From positions 1,116,001 through 1,180,000 of the forward strand of contig CP087219.1 of assembly GCA_020912385.1 (NCBI GenBank): DNA of 64,000 bases, in the 5' to 3' direction. Origin of the DNA: Neofusicoccum parvum. Its lineage: Eukaryota > Ascomycota > Dothideomycetes > Botryosphaeriales > Botryosphaeriaceae. Under the pieces are notes generated by a model. That model was given only the letters and a program-made list of their open reading frames with translations. It was not told where the DNA came from and did not search any database. The translations under genes and the position numbers were made by a program. This document shows positions 1-9,611 of the stretch, piece after piece (positions within the stretch are counted from its first letter, which is position 1; each line of letters starts with the position of its first letter).

Positions 1-1134
1 TGGGAATCAGACCATTGCTGGTGCCGTTGGTTCCAGCAATGTAGCTGCCCGTGGCACGGATGCGGTGGACATTCAGACCAATTCCACCAGCAGTCTTGGA
101 GATCATGGCGCAGGTCTTGAGGGTGTCGTAGATACCCTCGATGCTGTCCTCCTTCATGTCGATAAGGAAGCAGGACGCCAGCTGCGGCTTGGGAGTGCCG
201 GCGTTGAAAAGAGCTGCAGTGCAGATTAGTACAAGACGTACGGACTACTGGAGCTGGAAATCTTACTGGGCGAAGCGTGAGTAAAGTACTTCAGGGACAT
301 GAGGTTGTAGGTCTCGACCGCCTTCTCAATGTCCTCGCCGTGAATGCCGACAGCGACACGCATGATCATCTGCTGTGGCCTCTCGGCAACCTTGCCATCG
401 ATGCGGAGCAGGTATGACCTCTCAAGAGTCTTGAAGCCGAAGTACTGGTACTGGAAGTCGCGGTCGTAGACGATGGCCGAGTTGAGCTCCTCGGCGTGCT
501 TCATGATGATATCGTACGTCTCCTTGGAGATCATGGGGGAGTGTTTTCTGTTCTTGGGGTTCACGTAGTTGTAGAGGTCGGCGATGACGGCCGAGAATTG
601 CTTCTTGGTCTGCTTGTGGAGGTTCGACACGGCGATACGGGCGGCGAGGATGGCATAGTCGGGGTGCGTAACGGTCATGTACGCTGGAGGGTGTCAGTGA
701 CTTCTCAATTGACATGATGCACAGTCAGAAGCTCACCGGCAGTTTCGGCAGCCTGGTTGAACGACAGTTAGCACTCGTGCCGACGGGCGCTTGTGGTGTG
801 GCAGCCGGGACTTACCAGGTTGTCCAGCTCAATTGTCGACACGCCCTGATACACACCAGCTAGCAGACCACGGTATCAGCACCTTGCCCGGGAGGGCCGT
901 CGCGTGGTTGTCTTGTCTTACAGATAACCTTCTGGGTGATGGTGGCGGGGTCGACGTGCTCCGGGTCGAGGCCGTAGCACAACCTCGACACGCGGGCAGT
1001 GATCTTGTCGAACTGGACGCGCTCCTTGCGTCCATCTGCGGTGGAGCGAGGGCGTTAGCACGAAAGCTGCACAGAGGCGCAGGGTGAGGGGCGGGCGGCA
1101 GGAAGGAGGACATACCGCGCTTGAAGACGAACAT
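1..1134 (-). CDS. RNR1: Ribonucleoside-diphosphate reductase large subunit, 5' part (truncated by window edge)
   Basis: This gene encodes the large (alpha) subunit of class I ribonucleotide reductase, which makes dNDPs from NDPs in the cytosol. Exons on the minus strand are 1134-1116, 1035-922, 859-816, 752-737, 683-267 and 213-1 (continuing past the edge), giving 274 codons here. The joined protein starts [18 protein letters not shown], the conserved ATP-cone allosteric domain (about residues 1-90). It continues with [12 protein letters not shown], then YFTHASPTLFNAG, and the catalytic-barrel segment with [11 protein letters not shown] and [14 protein letters not shown]. Each junction restores the family sequence; for example A/AETAAYMT is joined across a 16-nt exon. 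The start is the only ATG in frame with MFVFKR. The C-terminal CxxC redox tail lies outside the window. Three ACGCGT boxes upstream suggest cell-cycle control. Identity is essentially certain; the 16-nt exon rests on frame and conservation. Confidence 0.96.
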
Positions 1135-1308
1135 GGTGGCGGAAAGCTGCTCTTCGTAGTTCTCCCTGTAGGCCCGCTCTTCCAGGAAAGGAGAAAAGTA
1201 GCGCTGAGGCGGGGTGGGGGTATCACGCAGATGGGAGAAGAGAGTGGTTGGGAGGAAGACGCGGCGGGCGGCGTAGGTTTTTGTAGTGTACACAGCCGGC
1301 TACGCGCG

Positions 1309-1314
1309 ACGCGT
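1309..1314. promoter_or_regulatory. MCB-like element (ACGCGT), RNR1 promoter
   Basis: An ACGCGT core lies about 175 nt upstream of the RNR1 start codon. ACGCGT is the MluI cell-cycle box bound by MBF (Mbp1/Swi6) in yeasts, where RNR genes are known targets. The palindrome can be read on either strand. The function here is inferred from position and family knowledge. Confidence 0.5.
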
Positions 1315-1381
1315 CTCTGGCGCCGGGGGCCGTGCTCGTGTTTTCTGCTTGTTAATGGATTTCCGGCACATCTTCGGCTCA

Positions 1382-1387
1382 ACGCGT
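1382..1387. promoter_or_regulatory. MCB-like element (ACGCGT), RNR1 promoter
   Basis: This is the second ACGCGT core, about 250 nt upstream of the RNR1 start and 73 nt from the first. Clustering of this hexamer in one promoter supports MBF-type regulation. Direct binding is not shown by sequence alone. Confidence 0.5.
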
Positions 1388-1593
1388 TCGCTGCGCGTGC
1401 TCCCAGCCCGCCGCCAGGCACCCGCAGCAGCCTCCCCGAAATCGCTGTGCCGCGCCCAGACACGTCCCGCTGCGCCCGCTGCGTGCAGAAACCTGGGGAC
1501 GGCGTCTCTGTCGCGTCCCCACATGGCATGTGCGATCATGCAGCCCTGGGTGCGTTCTGCAGACCTCAAGGTGTCCGGCATCGGCGTTACGTC

Positions 1594-1599
1594 ACGCGT
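1594..1599. promoter_or_regulatory. MCB-like element (ACGCGTAA), RNR1 promoter
   Basis: This is the third ACGCGT core, about 460 nt upstream of the RNR1 start. It is followed by AA and so fits the extended ACGCGTNA consensus. Three such hexamers within 300 nt is much denser than in the rest of the window, where I noticed roughly one per several kilobases. Confidence 0.5.
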
Positions 1600-2123
1600 A
1601 ACCTCCGGTGCGCGCTCTTCCTGCTGCTGCTGGCGACATGTCCCGAAACACCGGCTGCTCCGTGTAACCTGCCCTCTCAGGCGGGCGGCCTCTCTTCCTT
1701 CCAGCGCGCCGCCGGCAGGCAGTGGGCGATCTCGCTGTCCGTGCTCTCCCACCTCGCTGGTCCCAGAGCTGTCGCCGAAGCACTCACACTTCCTTTTTTG
1801 GATTAGCTCGGTTCCCAACTCGTTGTCCTCTGCGTGTCCCGGCCCCACTTCCTCCCCTTCCATCTTAGACACACCTCTAATAGGCCGGTGAGAAGTTAGG
1901 GCTAGCATTCGCAGTTACCTGAATATTGGCTATCGATACAAAAATGACAGAGCCTACCAATGAGCCAGTCCAATGACAAACACCATGCTGGCCGCAACAG
2001 GCCTACCCAATCCAATCAAGCCAAACCTCCACCAGCACTCCTTTCCCAAGACAGTTCGAACAAGAAAGAATCCCAAGAACAGCTCTGCTCTCCAAAAAGA
2101 ACCACCAGCTAAAGCTCACTCGT

Positions 2124-4904
2124 TCAAGCCGCCGCAGCCTTTCCCGCCTTTGCCTCCATCTTCTTCTTCATCATCTTCTCCGCCCACTCCCTGCTCGCTT
2201 GCCTGCCTCTCTCCGCCGCTGCCGCGCGCGCCTTCTTGGCCGCCTCCTCCTTCTCGCGCTTCTCCTGCTCTAGACGCTCCTTCTCCAGCTTGTCCCGGTT
2301 GAAGATGGCCTTGCCCTTCTGCTTCAGTGCCTGCTTGTCTGCCGACGTGACCTCCGATTTTGTCACGGGGCCAGGTCGGAACGAGAATGTCGAAGACGAG
2401 GGCGGTTGCGGACCCTGCGAGGACGTCGCTGAGGGGGCGCGGGGCTTGGAGGGGGCAGTGCTCGAGGCGACATTGAGCGCGGCAGCAGTGGTCGAGGAGA
2501 CAGACGATGCGAGGGAGGACTGCGAGGACGGGGCGCGTTGCTGTGTCCCGCTCACCGAGCTCGAGGCACTGGTCGAGCGCTGAGCAGGATTAGGCCGTGC
2601 CGGAAGTGCAAGGTTGCGCTTTGCGTCCATGGTACTCTGTCTCTTGCCGCCAGCACTGGGCTCGACACGGATGGAGCTGGTGCGCTTGAGTGCGGAGTCT
2701 TTCTGGTCTGCACCGCCATGCATCAGGCCCTCACGAGCACGACTCGCGGCTGTCTGACGAACTTGCGCCGCCGCCGCCGGGTTCTTGAGGAAGCTGGGGA
2801 CGGGACGGGCCTTGAACTCGCGCTTCTTCTTCTCGGCAGCCTCCTTTTCGTCACGCTCACGTTTGGTCTGGTCGTCCTTGGAGGCCTTTCCCTCCTCCCG
2901 TCGGAGCCGCTCCTCCTTCTGGGCCTTCAGCTTGGCCGCGATAGCTTCACCTGGAAGCTGAAAGGTTGACTGGGTGGGCGGCTTTGATGACTTGGGAGGG
3001 GGTGGCGGAGTAGGAAAAGACATTGACACAGGGCGGCGCTTCATTGCGAGGTAATCGATTACCTGGCTCGCAGGTCTCTGTTTGCCACCGGCAGAGCTAT
3101 CTTCCTTCGCGGGCGCAGCACGAGTGCTGGCAGAGCGGGCGTGCGAGGGCTTAGCAGCAGTAGTAGAAGTCGGTGCAGTAGCAGATCTTGCAGGGGGCTT
3201 TGAACCAGACGTGGAGGGCTTTGACGCATGCGCAGAGGACTTTGGAGCGGGCTTCACGGCGGGCCTCGTGGCTGTAGTTGTAGCTGCCCTCTTCGCGACA
3301 GGCTTCATAGTCGTGGAGGGACGAGAAGCAACCTTGGGCTTCGTGGCAGCGGGCGCAGCTTTCTTGCCATTCGAGGCGGCAGGAGCGGCATTGGGGGCTT
3401 CGGCAGACGTCAATGACTTGTCGACCTCCTCGAGAGCATCCTCGAGTGCGTCGAGGGCCTCGATGGAATCTTCGAGCTTCAGTGGTGGCATATCGGCCGG
3501 AATCTCCGGAGATACGGAGCCCGCAGCTTCAGCAGTCGCAGTCTGCTCCACAGGCTTCTCCTTCTGCGGGCTCATGCGCATTTCCTCAAGGATCTGGAGC
3601 TCCACAGGGTCAATTTCTGGAGAGGTCGTCGGCGACTCCGTCTCCGCGGGAGTTTCTGCCGGTGGCGAGGTCTCTGTGAGCTCGGTGTCCACGGTCTCAG
3701 TGCTTTCGATAGCTTGATCGGATGGCGCAACTGATGTGGCTGGTTCGATCGGCTGAGCTGGATCGATTGGCTCGACGGACTGTGCTGGATCGACAGGCTC
3801 AAGTTCTGGCGGCGATTCCGACTCCACCTGACCGTGGATCTCCACCGAAGGCTGGTCCTGAGCCTGAACCGCTTCGAAATTAGGCTGAAAGTCGGACTGA
3901 GGTAAGGTCTCCTCAGCAGGAGACTCTTCGATAGCCCGAGGGACCTCCGACGTGGCGGGCTCCTCCATGATCTCCTTTGGGGGCTCGGCTTCTTCAGGCT
4001 GACCGACCTCGGTCTCAAGCTCTTCAGCGACCTCTGCATTTGATTTCTTACTAGCAGCCTTCTTGCCAGCAGCCTTGCCCTTCTTTGCTCCTTTGCCCCT
4101 ACCCTTCTTCTGCGTAGCAGATACATCTTCCTCCACTGCAGCTGCCTCTGTTGCCGGTTCTCCGGTGTGTTCAACGCGTGGCGCATCCTCTGGGGCCTCA
4201 ACTTCAACATCAACCTGCGGCTCCGGCTTGGGTTCTGGCTCCTTTGCCTTCTTCGACCTAGTTGACCTGGGCCTCTTAGGAGCAGGCGCAAGCTCTTCCT
4301 GCTCCACAGTGGCTTCGTTTGCCACGTCCACGTCTGCAGGCTTCTCATCTTCCACCTCGGAACTCGGTTCTGGCTCCGGCTCGGGAGCCTTCGCCTTCTT
4401 TCCTCTCGTCGACCTGGTCCTCTTCGGTGCAGGGAGGGGCTCGGGGGCATTATCTTCTTCCTCCGGGGCCACTTCCTGCGGTTCATCCGCAGCCTCCAGC
4501 TCAGGCTCGAGCTCGAGCTCGGGCTCGTGCTCGGGTTCGGGCGCCTTCGCTTTCCTGCCTCTCGTCGACCTGGCTCTCTTAGGAGCAGGCGCGGGCGCGG
4601 GCGTGACGGGCTCGTCCTTGTCGTCGTCCTCCTCCTCCTCCGCCTCGGGCTCCTGGGCCTTCTTCCCGCGCCCGCCCCTCGTCGCCCTCGTCTTCGGCCT
4701 GTCCTCAATGTCCTCGTCGACCGGCGCGCTCTTGTTCACGGCAATCGGGCTCAGCGGTTCGCGGGGCGCATGCTCCATGGTTGCAGCTGTCGGGGTTTCG
4801 GGGCGCTCGGATGGTTCGACGGGGCTGGTCTCGTCGGCGGTGGGTTGTGTGGCTTCCTCGGCAGCTTGCTGGGCGCGCGCAGCGGCGCGGGTGTTGCGCG
4901 CCAT
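2124..4904 (-). CDS. Low-complexity protein with repeated basic/acidic modules and a TPX2-like FKARPVP motif
   Basis: A single exon encodes 926 residues. I do not recognise a named orthologue. The N-terminal quarter holds four similar modules (about residues 71-87, 109-125, 161-177, 210-226) of the form KRxRSTRGKKAKAPEPE, separated by long Glu/Asp/Pro tracts. The basic cores resemble AT-hook-like or nuclear-localisation patches. The middle is acidic, Ser/Thr/Pro-rich and probably disordered. Later come an Ala/Ser/Lys-rich segment, a charged helix ending KKKREFKARPVPSFLKN, and a C-terminal coiled-coil-like Lys/Glu/Ala helix (AIFNRDKLEKERLEQEKREK). FKARPxP is typical of TPX2/WVD2-type microtubule-binding proteins, so a spindle or microtubule role is a fair hypothesis, though a chromatin role is also possible. 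The start ATG is the first in frame and no introns are needed. The compositional bias explains the long open shadow frames on the other strand. Confidence 0.85.
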   Translation of the reverse strand: MARNTRAAARAQQAAEEATQPTADETSPVEPSERPETPTAATMEHAPREPLSPIAVNKSAPVDEDIEDRPKTRATRGGRGKKAQEPEAEEEEDDDKDEPVTPAPAPAPKRARSTRGRKAKAPEPEHEPELELEPELEAADEPQEVAPEEEDNAPEPLPAPKRTRSTRGKKAKAPEPEPEPSSEVEDEKPADVDVANEATVEQEELAPAPKRPRSTRSKKAKEPEPKPEPQVDVEVEAPEDAPRVEHTGEPATEAAAVEEDVSATQKKGRGKGAKKGKAAGKKAASKKSNAEVAEELETEVGQPEEAEPPKEIMEEPATSEVPRAIEESPAEETLPQSDFQPNFEAVQAQDQPSVEIHGQVESESPPELEPVDPAQSVEPIDPAQPIEPATSVAPSDQAIESTETVDTELTETSPPAETPAETESPTTSPEIDPVELQILEEMRMSPQKEKPVEQTATAEAAGSVSPEIPADMPPLKLEDSIEALDALEDALEEVDKSLTSAEAPNAAPAASNGKKAAPAATKPKVASRPSTTMKPVAKRAATTTATRPAVKPAPKSSAHASKPSTSGSKPPARSATAPTSTTAAKPSHARSASTRAAPAKEDSSAGGKQRPASQVIDYLAMKRRPVSMSFPTPPPPPKSSKPPTQSTFQLPGEAIAAKLKAQKEERLRREEGKASKDDQTKRERDEKEAAEKKKREFKARPVPSFLKNPAAAAQVRQTAASRAREGLMHGGADQKDSALKRTSSIRVEPSAGGKRQSTMDAKRNLALPARPNPAQRSTSASSSVSGTQQRAPSSQSSLASSVSSTTAAALNVASSTAPSKPRAPSATSSQGPQPPSSSTFSFRPGPVTKSEVTSADKQALKQKGKAIFNRDKLEKERLEQEKREKEEAAKKARAAAAERGRQASREWAEKMMKKKMEAKAGKAAAA

Positions 4905-6611
4905 CTTGCGCCTCTCTGCAATAGGTTGTTTGTTTGTTGATGGTATGCGACGGGTGGCTTGCTGACGGCTAGCGCGCTCAACCCCGCGTTTGGCGTTTGG
5001 CGTGTGCGGCAGGGATGGGTGCTGGACGGCTGCAGAGCTATAGCAGAAAGAGGACGAGGAATGGTAAACAGGATTTCAAGCGCTGGGGATGCTGGGTATG
5101 CAGTGTGCACGGCGTCGGGTGCGCTTTAGGGGGCCAGCGAGATTGCGGCGGCCGGTGCGCGCGCCTCGTCTCGTTGCGTCTCGTCAATCAGGCAGCGCGT
5201 CGTGTTTCGCCTCGCCCCAGCGATCGCCAGCGGTGGCCGCGCTTGATAGAGCCGCACGGAGAAGCCGACCAGGCCAGGTTTGCGCGCGCGTCAGTCGCCG
5301 TTGCTGTGTTGGCGGCGAGCGACGGTCTGGTGTTGTGGCAGAGCGACGACGAGCGGGTGCTCGTATTTTGCTTTCACCTAAGGCGGAAACGCGCCGATCA
5401 CGCCGACGATCGCGACGCACATGGGGACTCGGAGCAGCGCGCGTGAGCATGGCGTCTGAGCTGCGCGCATGCTGCTGCCATTGGCCGTGCGCCATTGCCA
5501 TTGCCATTTGCGTCTGTCAAGCCCAGCGACGGGCCCTCGCGGCCCCGCGCCGAGAAATCCCGCTGTTGCTGCTGCCCTCCGCTCCGCCCCGCACCCCGTG
5601 CTACCCCTCATCATCCGCCGAGCACTGCAGCCGTAGGTTTGCACTCGGAAGCCTGTCTGACCACGTGGGACATCCCGAGGAGTCTACTGGTCCGTCCCGA
5701 CAGCTCCAGACCCGTTGGATCCCCTCAGTCCCCCTCGCAGCTAGAGCGCAAGAGCAGGGACACCGCTATCATCAGAAGCACGGCCAGGAAGAAACTTTCT
5801 GTCTGGACCGGGCTTCACCATTTCGGAATCATCTCCAGCCACGCGCCCGCGGACCCGGCAACATTGCACGCTGCATAAGGTTGTGGCTTGGAGCCGGCGT
5901 CTGTCAGCTTGTATGCTTTATGCTTTCACCCGCCTTCCTTCCACTGTATTCGAACCTCTCGCTTCTCGGCTAGGGGGAGATTTGCATCGTCTCCACCCGT
6001 GCTGCCGTTTTTGGTGCTTGCGAGCTACTGGTCTGTTCTTGCTGCAGGCCAAGAGGAACGCTGCCAGACCATTGGGTATGCATGCTTATCGCCCGATCGT
6101 ACTGTGGATGATCGCCTGCATGCATGGACTTTCGTGAAGCGGGTCATCCGGATGGCCCGAGTGCGGACGTAGCTTGCAGAACCATGCCGAGGATCCAATG
6201 TCACTTGCATCTGCCATTCTGCTCTTAGACGGATGGGCCCTAGCGGGGCGGCGAGTAAAATGCAACGCATTGCTAACCCGAGATGTCCCTGCAGAGTATC
6301 AAATTTCCATCGCTTCTGGCCGAGTCAAGCAACAAGGAAAAGGCGGTGAGTCTGCCCACCTGTGAGGGGGTTTGACTTCGGTTTGTATTGCTTTTTTCCT
6401 TTTGGTCTGGACAAGTAACCAGGGTATTGTTGTATACAGTAGGAGAAGCCAGTACGGGAGTGTACTATCTAGTAATAGGCCGGGGTATCGACAGTTGAAA
6501 GTGTGCTTTAACACCACCGTGCAGCTTGGCAGAAGCTTTTCAACGCCACGCCAATAGCAATAGACCAAAAAACATTAACACGAAGTGTTGACCTTGTCCC
6601 TCCTCAATGTC
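4905..6611. other. Intergenic: promoter of repeat-protein gene and 3' flank of VTC5-like gene
   Basis: Several open frames of 80-290 codons overlap one another on both strands. Their translations are Arg/Ala/Ser-rich with no domain, as expected for GC-rich noncoding DNA. The region from about 6300 to 6600 is AT-richer and probably holds the 3' UTR of the gene that ends at 6612. Nothing else is supported. Confidence 0.6.
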
Positions 6612-9611
6612 TCAACTCAACAGCCAGACCAACAAGCCTCCATCAGCCAAGCATACTGCGGCCACCACCAACCCCACGAACACCCCCCCAAGCAGCCCCA
6701 AGCCTTCCCTCTTACTGACAGCACAGAGAACGCCGACCAAAGCAAACATCAGATTAGCGACCACGCCGACAACGACCATCACATCCACTTCCCGCCGAAG
6801 CTTCTTTCGACTTGTGCCGGCGAGAGTCCATGTGATGAGCAGGACAATCACTGATGCAGCAAGCGAAGTCATGCATAGTCGGAACTTTGTCGCTTCTCGC
6901 TCGGCACGGCGCTGTTCAAGATCCGCCAGAAGCTCATTCAGGTCAGACGGATGAGCACCGAGCGTCTGTGTCGGACCCGGATGGTAGCTCCATCGAGATT
7001 CCGAAGCCGGATCATTCGGACGGAAGAGATCGAGGAGACGATTGCGACGATTTGGTTGAGTTGATTTGCCCGAGCGAGCAGACCCGTTGGGGTTGTTAGG
7101 CATGGTGCCATAGTTGTGGGTCCGAGAGCGGGCAGGGGAGCCTGGCTCGCCATCATCGCTATCTTCGACACTGTGCGCTGTTGGCGAGGAGAGGAGCGAG
7201 TCGTGTTCCGAAGGCCTGCGGCCTCCGAGCGCGTTTTTGAGTTTCACGAATAGCCTGCTGATGGTTTCCTGGCCGGGGATCTTAGGGTATTCGAAGGGAT
7301 CAACATAGATCACGTAGGCGTCTTCGTCGTCGCTGTTTTCCGGATTGTCATACTCGTTCCAGTAGCCTTGAGGGTTGGTGCTGGTTTCCTGTTGTTCATT
7401 GATTGCGAAGTCGCGCAAATTCGACCGCCGAGGTTTCCTGTTGGAGGTGCTCTGCGGTGAAGGTTCGATCTCGTTCATTGAGGTTGCTGACGACTCGCCG
7501 TTCATCGTCGTGTAGCGGCTAGTCTGCCCGTCGGTCACGGAGGAATTCGAAACCGACGTTTGTCTGGAGCTGCCTGGTTCAAGGTACGGGACCGCACTTC
7601 CACGACGGGAGGACTGCCGGGGCAAGGCTGTAGGAACTTTTCTAATGTCACGTTCGAGCATTGGGAGCTTCACGCAGTCAGCAAACGCGTTTGTGTAGTT
7701 TCGTGACCGCAGATGGAAACACCTACCCAATACGGCGGTTGCATCGCAGACGGCTTGCAGCAGGTCCAGATTGCGTGGGCCTCCAACGAGAAGCCTCTAA
7801 TTCGCTCCGTCTACGAAAGTTGTTAGTCATGATCTTCGTCAAATCAGCGGTGATAGACTTACAAGGTGGCTACTGTCGAGGACTCGGATGAGGTCGGTAG
7901 TTTGCGCCCCTTCGCAACGAACTTCCAAAACAGCGATAGGGAAGGCAATTGCGTCGCTCCTGACTTTTTGGGCCCAATCGCTCTCCACCAGGTCGGAAAA
8001 CATGGCGGCTTTCATGCAGATTTCTCGGTCAAGGGTTGCCCAAACACCGTGGTCTGGGTCATTGTCCATGCCAACAAAACGACTACGCTTGGCGCAGATA
8101 CCTGCAATGGGACGGAAGTTTCTGTGGGACAACAGCCACGAGCGAAGGTCGTCGACAGGGTCACGCTCCGAAATATCAGATTGAGACACGTTCTCCACGA
8201 TGGGAGATAAACCGGACGGCCTCCGAGAATGGAAAGGTCTCTCCACGTTCAAAAAGTTGCCCAAATGTTTGCGTTTCAACTTCGCGCACACAGTCGCCTT
8301 GCCACCCTCCGCGTCAATCTCACATGGTACAGATATGGCTGCTTCGCCACTGCTGTTCCATCGGGCACTTCCCAAAACGCGAGCCGCGGGCTTGCCTGGA
8401 GTCTCTTCCGTATCCTCAACCGTCGTGGAGCTCCGCTGCCGGGCATATCTCTCAGCATCGTCTACGAAAATAGCACCGACATCATCTGCTCTATCGTTGA
8501 GACTGTCGAGTCTCTCGGAAGAGTCCCGTCGTTTCGGCGTCTCGAATGGAGAGGTCGGCTGGGATTTGGTGGTTCTGCCCTCGAAAAGCCGCAAGCTCTG
8601 GAGCAACAGAATCTGGATCTCCACAATTTGCTCCGGATGCACCCAGTAGGTAGCTCGAGTCCCCGACGGTCCTAGCGGAAGTGTCGCCAACGCAGTGTCG
8701 AGATCTACTTCGTTTGAAGTCTCGGCTGCGGCGTGGATTTTTGACGGGACCTTTTTCAGATCCTCGGACTGGGCAACCTCCACAGGATTGTCGTCACTGA
8801 GCGCGATCTTGGGCGTTTGCGGCGTCTGGCCGGCTTGGTAGGCTTCGCGCACAGCGTGCAGCGTGTCGCTCCAGTAATTCAATAACGAGGACAAATCAGT
8901 GTGCGAGAAAGTGCCGGGCTGGTTCAAGACGTCATGCTTGAAGCGCTGCTCCAGCGCATCGGAGCGTGTCCATTTTTTATATTTCTTGAGCAGCTTGGCA
9001 AATGCAAGCCGCTGGGCGCCGACGAATCGGGCAAGCGACCGAACCTCCTCTCCCGCCCTGCATACAATTAGTCCGGGGCATTCTCAGGTCGCACACAGCA
9101 TGCGCCTACCTCAGTACATCGCCCTCTATCCTGCCATACTTCTGGCGGCGCTTTTCAGATATCTTGCGGTCGTTCGGGGAGGTGGCTTGCTCGCGGAGAG
9201 TGAATTGATTGATCTGCTTTGCGATATGGTCTGAGGGAAAGGAAGGATCAGCAGGTGGGCGCAGGGGTGGGGTTGCGGAGGGCGCACTCAGCCGGCGCTC
9301 AATCTCGCCAGACTTGCTGCGGACGAAGAGATCGATGCGCTGGTGCTCCTGGGCAAGCACGCCGTACAGCTGGTCCTCGAATTGGTTGCGGTGGAGGTCG
9401 GGCTGGCCGGGGATGGACACGGCCTTGCCATTTCCCGGGGTGGTGTGCTCCTTGATGAGATGCTTGATCTCGTCGTAGTCGATGTTGTCTGCGGCACGCA
9501 GGCAATCAGCTGGGTGATGTCATCGGCATTAATGCAGGGCGCATTGGGAAGCGACTTACACGGCCCCCACTGAGGGATGGATCGCTGGCGCAGCGTCTCG
9601 CCGTACTTCAT
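6612..9611 (-). CDS. VTC5: SPX-VTC domain membrane protein, Vtc5-like subunit of the vacuolar transporter chaperone complex
   Basis: Minus-strand exons 9611-9560, 9488-9288, 9230-9110, 9057-7863, 7810-7727 and 7667-6612 join without frame error into 902 residues. The N-terminus, MKYGETLRQRSIPQWG...YNIDYDEIKHLIKEHT, is an SPX domain, which binds inositol pyrophosphates and senses phosphate. It ends near RFVGAQRLAFAKLLKKYKKW. A VTC-type tunnel domain follows, with TLDREICMKA, then LDSSHLTERIRGFSLEAHA and PPYWLPMLERDIRKVP formed across two junctions. A Ser-rich linker leads to a C-terminal block of about three membrane helices (CMTSLAASVIVLLITW, VVGVVANLMFALVG, GVFVGLVVAAVCLADG). Yeast Vtc5 has the same order and similar length, and stimulates polyphosphate synthesis by the VTC complex at the vacuole. 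The catalytic basic residues of Vtc4 are not evident, which fits an accessory subunit. The weakest junction is RRL/NHIAKQ (intron 9287-9231). Confidence 0.9.

Larger units (their letters stand above)
1135..2123. other. Intergenic: RNR1 promoter and 3' flank of the repeat-protein gene
   Basis: No protein gene is supported. Open frames here on both strands are overlapping, GC-driven and have no recognisable product. The half next to RNR1 carries the three MCB-like boxes and a CT-rich stretch. The distal part is the 3' flank of the minus-strand gene that ends at 2124. Confidence 0.7.

Noticed and set aside
4161..4166. Single ACGCGT hexamers elsewhere (for example in the repeat-protein and VTC5-like coding regions)
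   Set aside because: Isolated occurrences inside coding sequence or far from starts are expected by chance at this GC content.
3572..4708. A 378-codon open frame rich in Arg and Ser, minus strand
   Set aside because: It is a shifted-frame shadow of the repeat-protein gene; the biased codons of that gene keep alternative frames open.
5089..5973. A 294-codon plus-strand open frame upstream of the repeat-protein gene
   Set aside because: The translation is Arg/Ala/Ser-rich without domains, overlaps several other open frames on both strands, and lies in a GC-rich promoter region.
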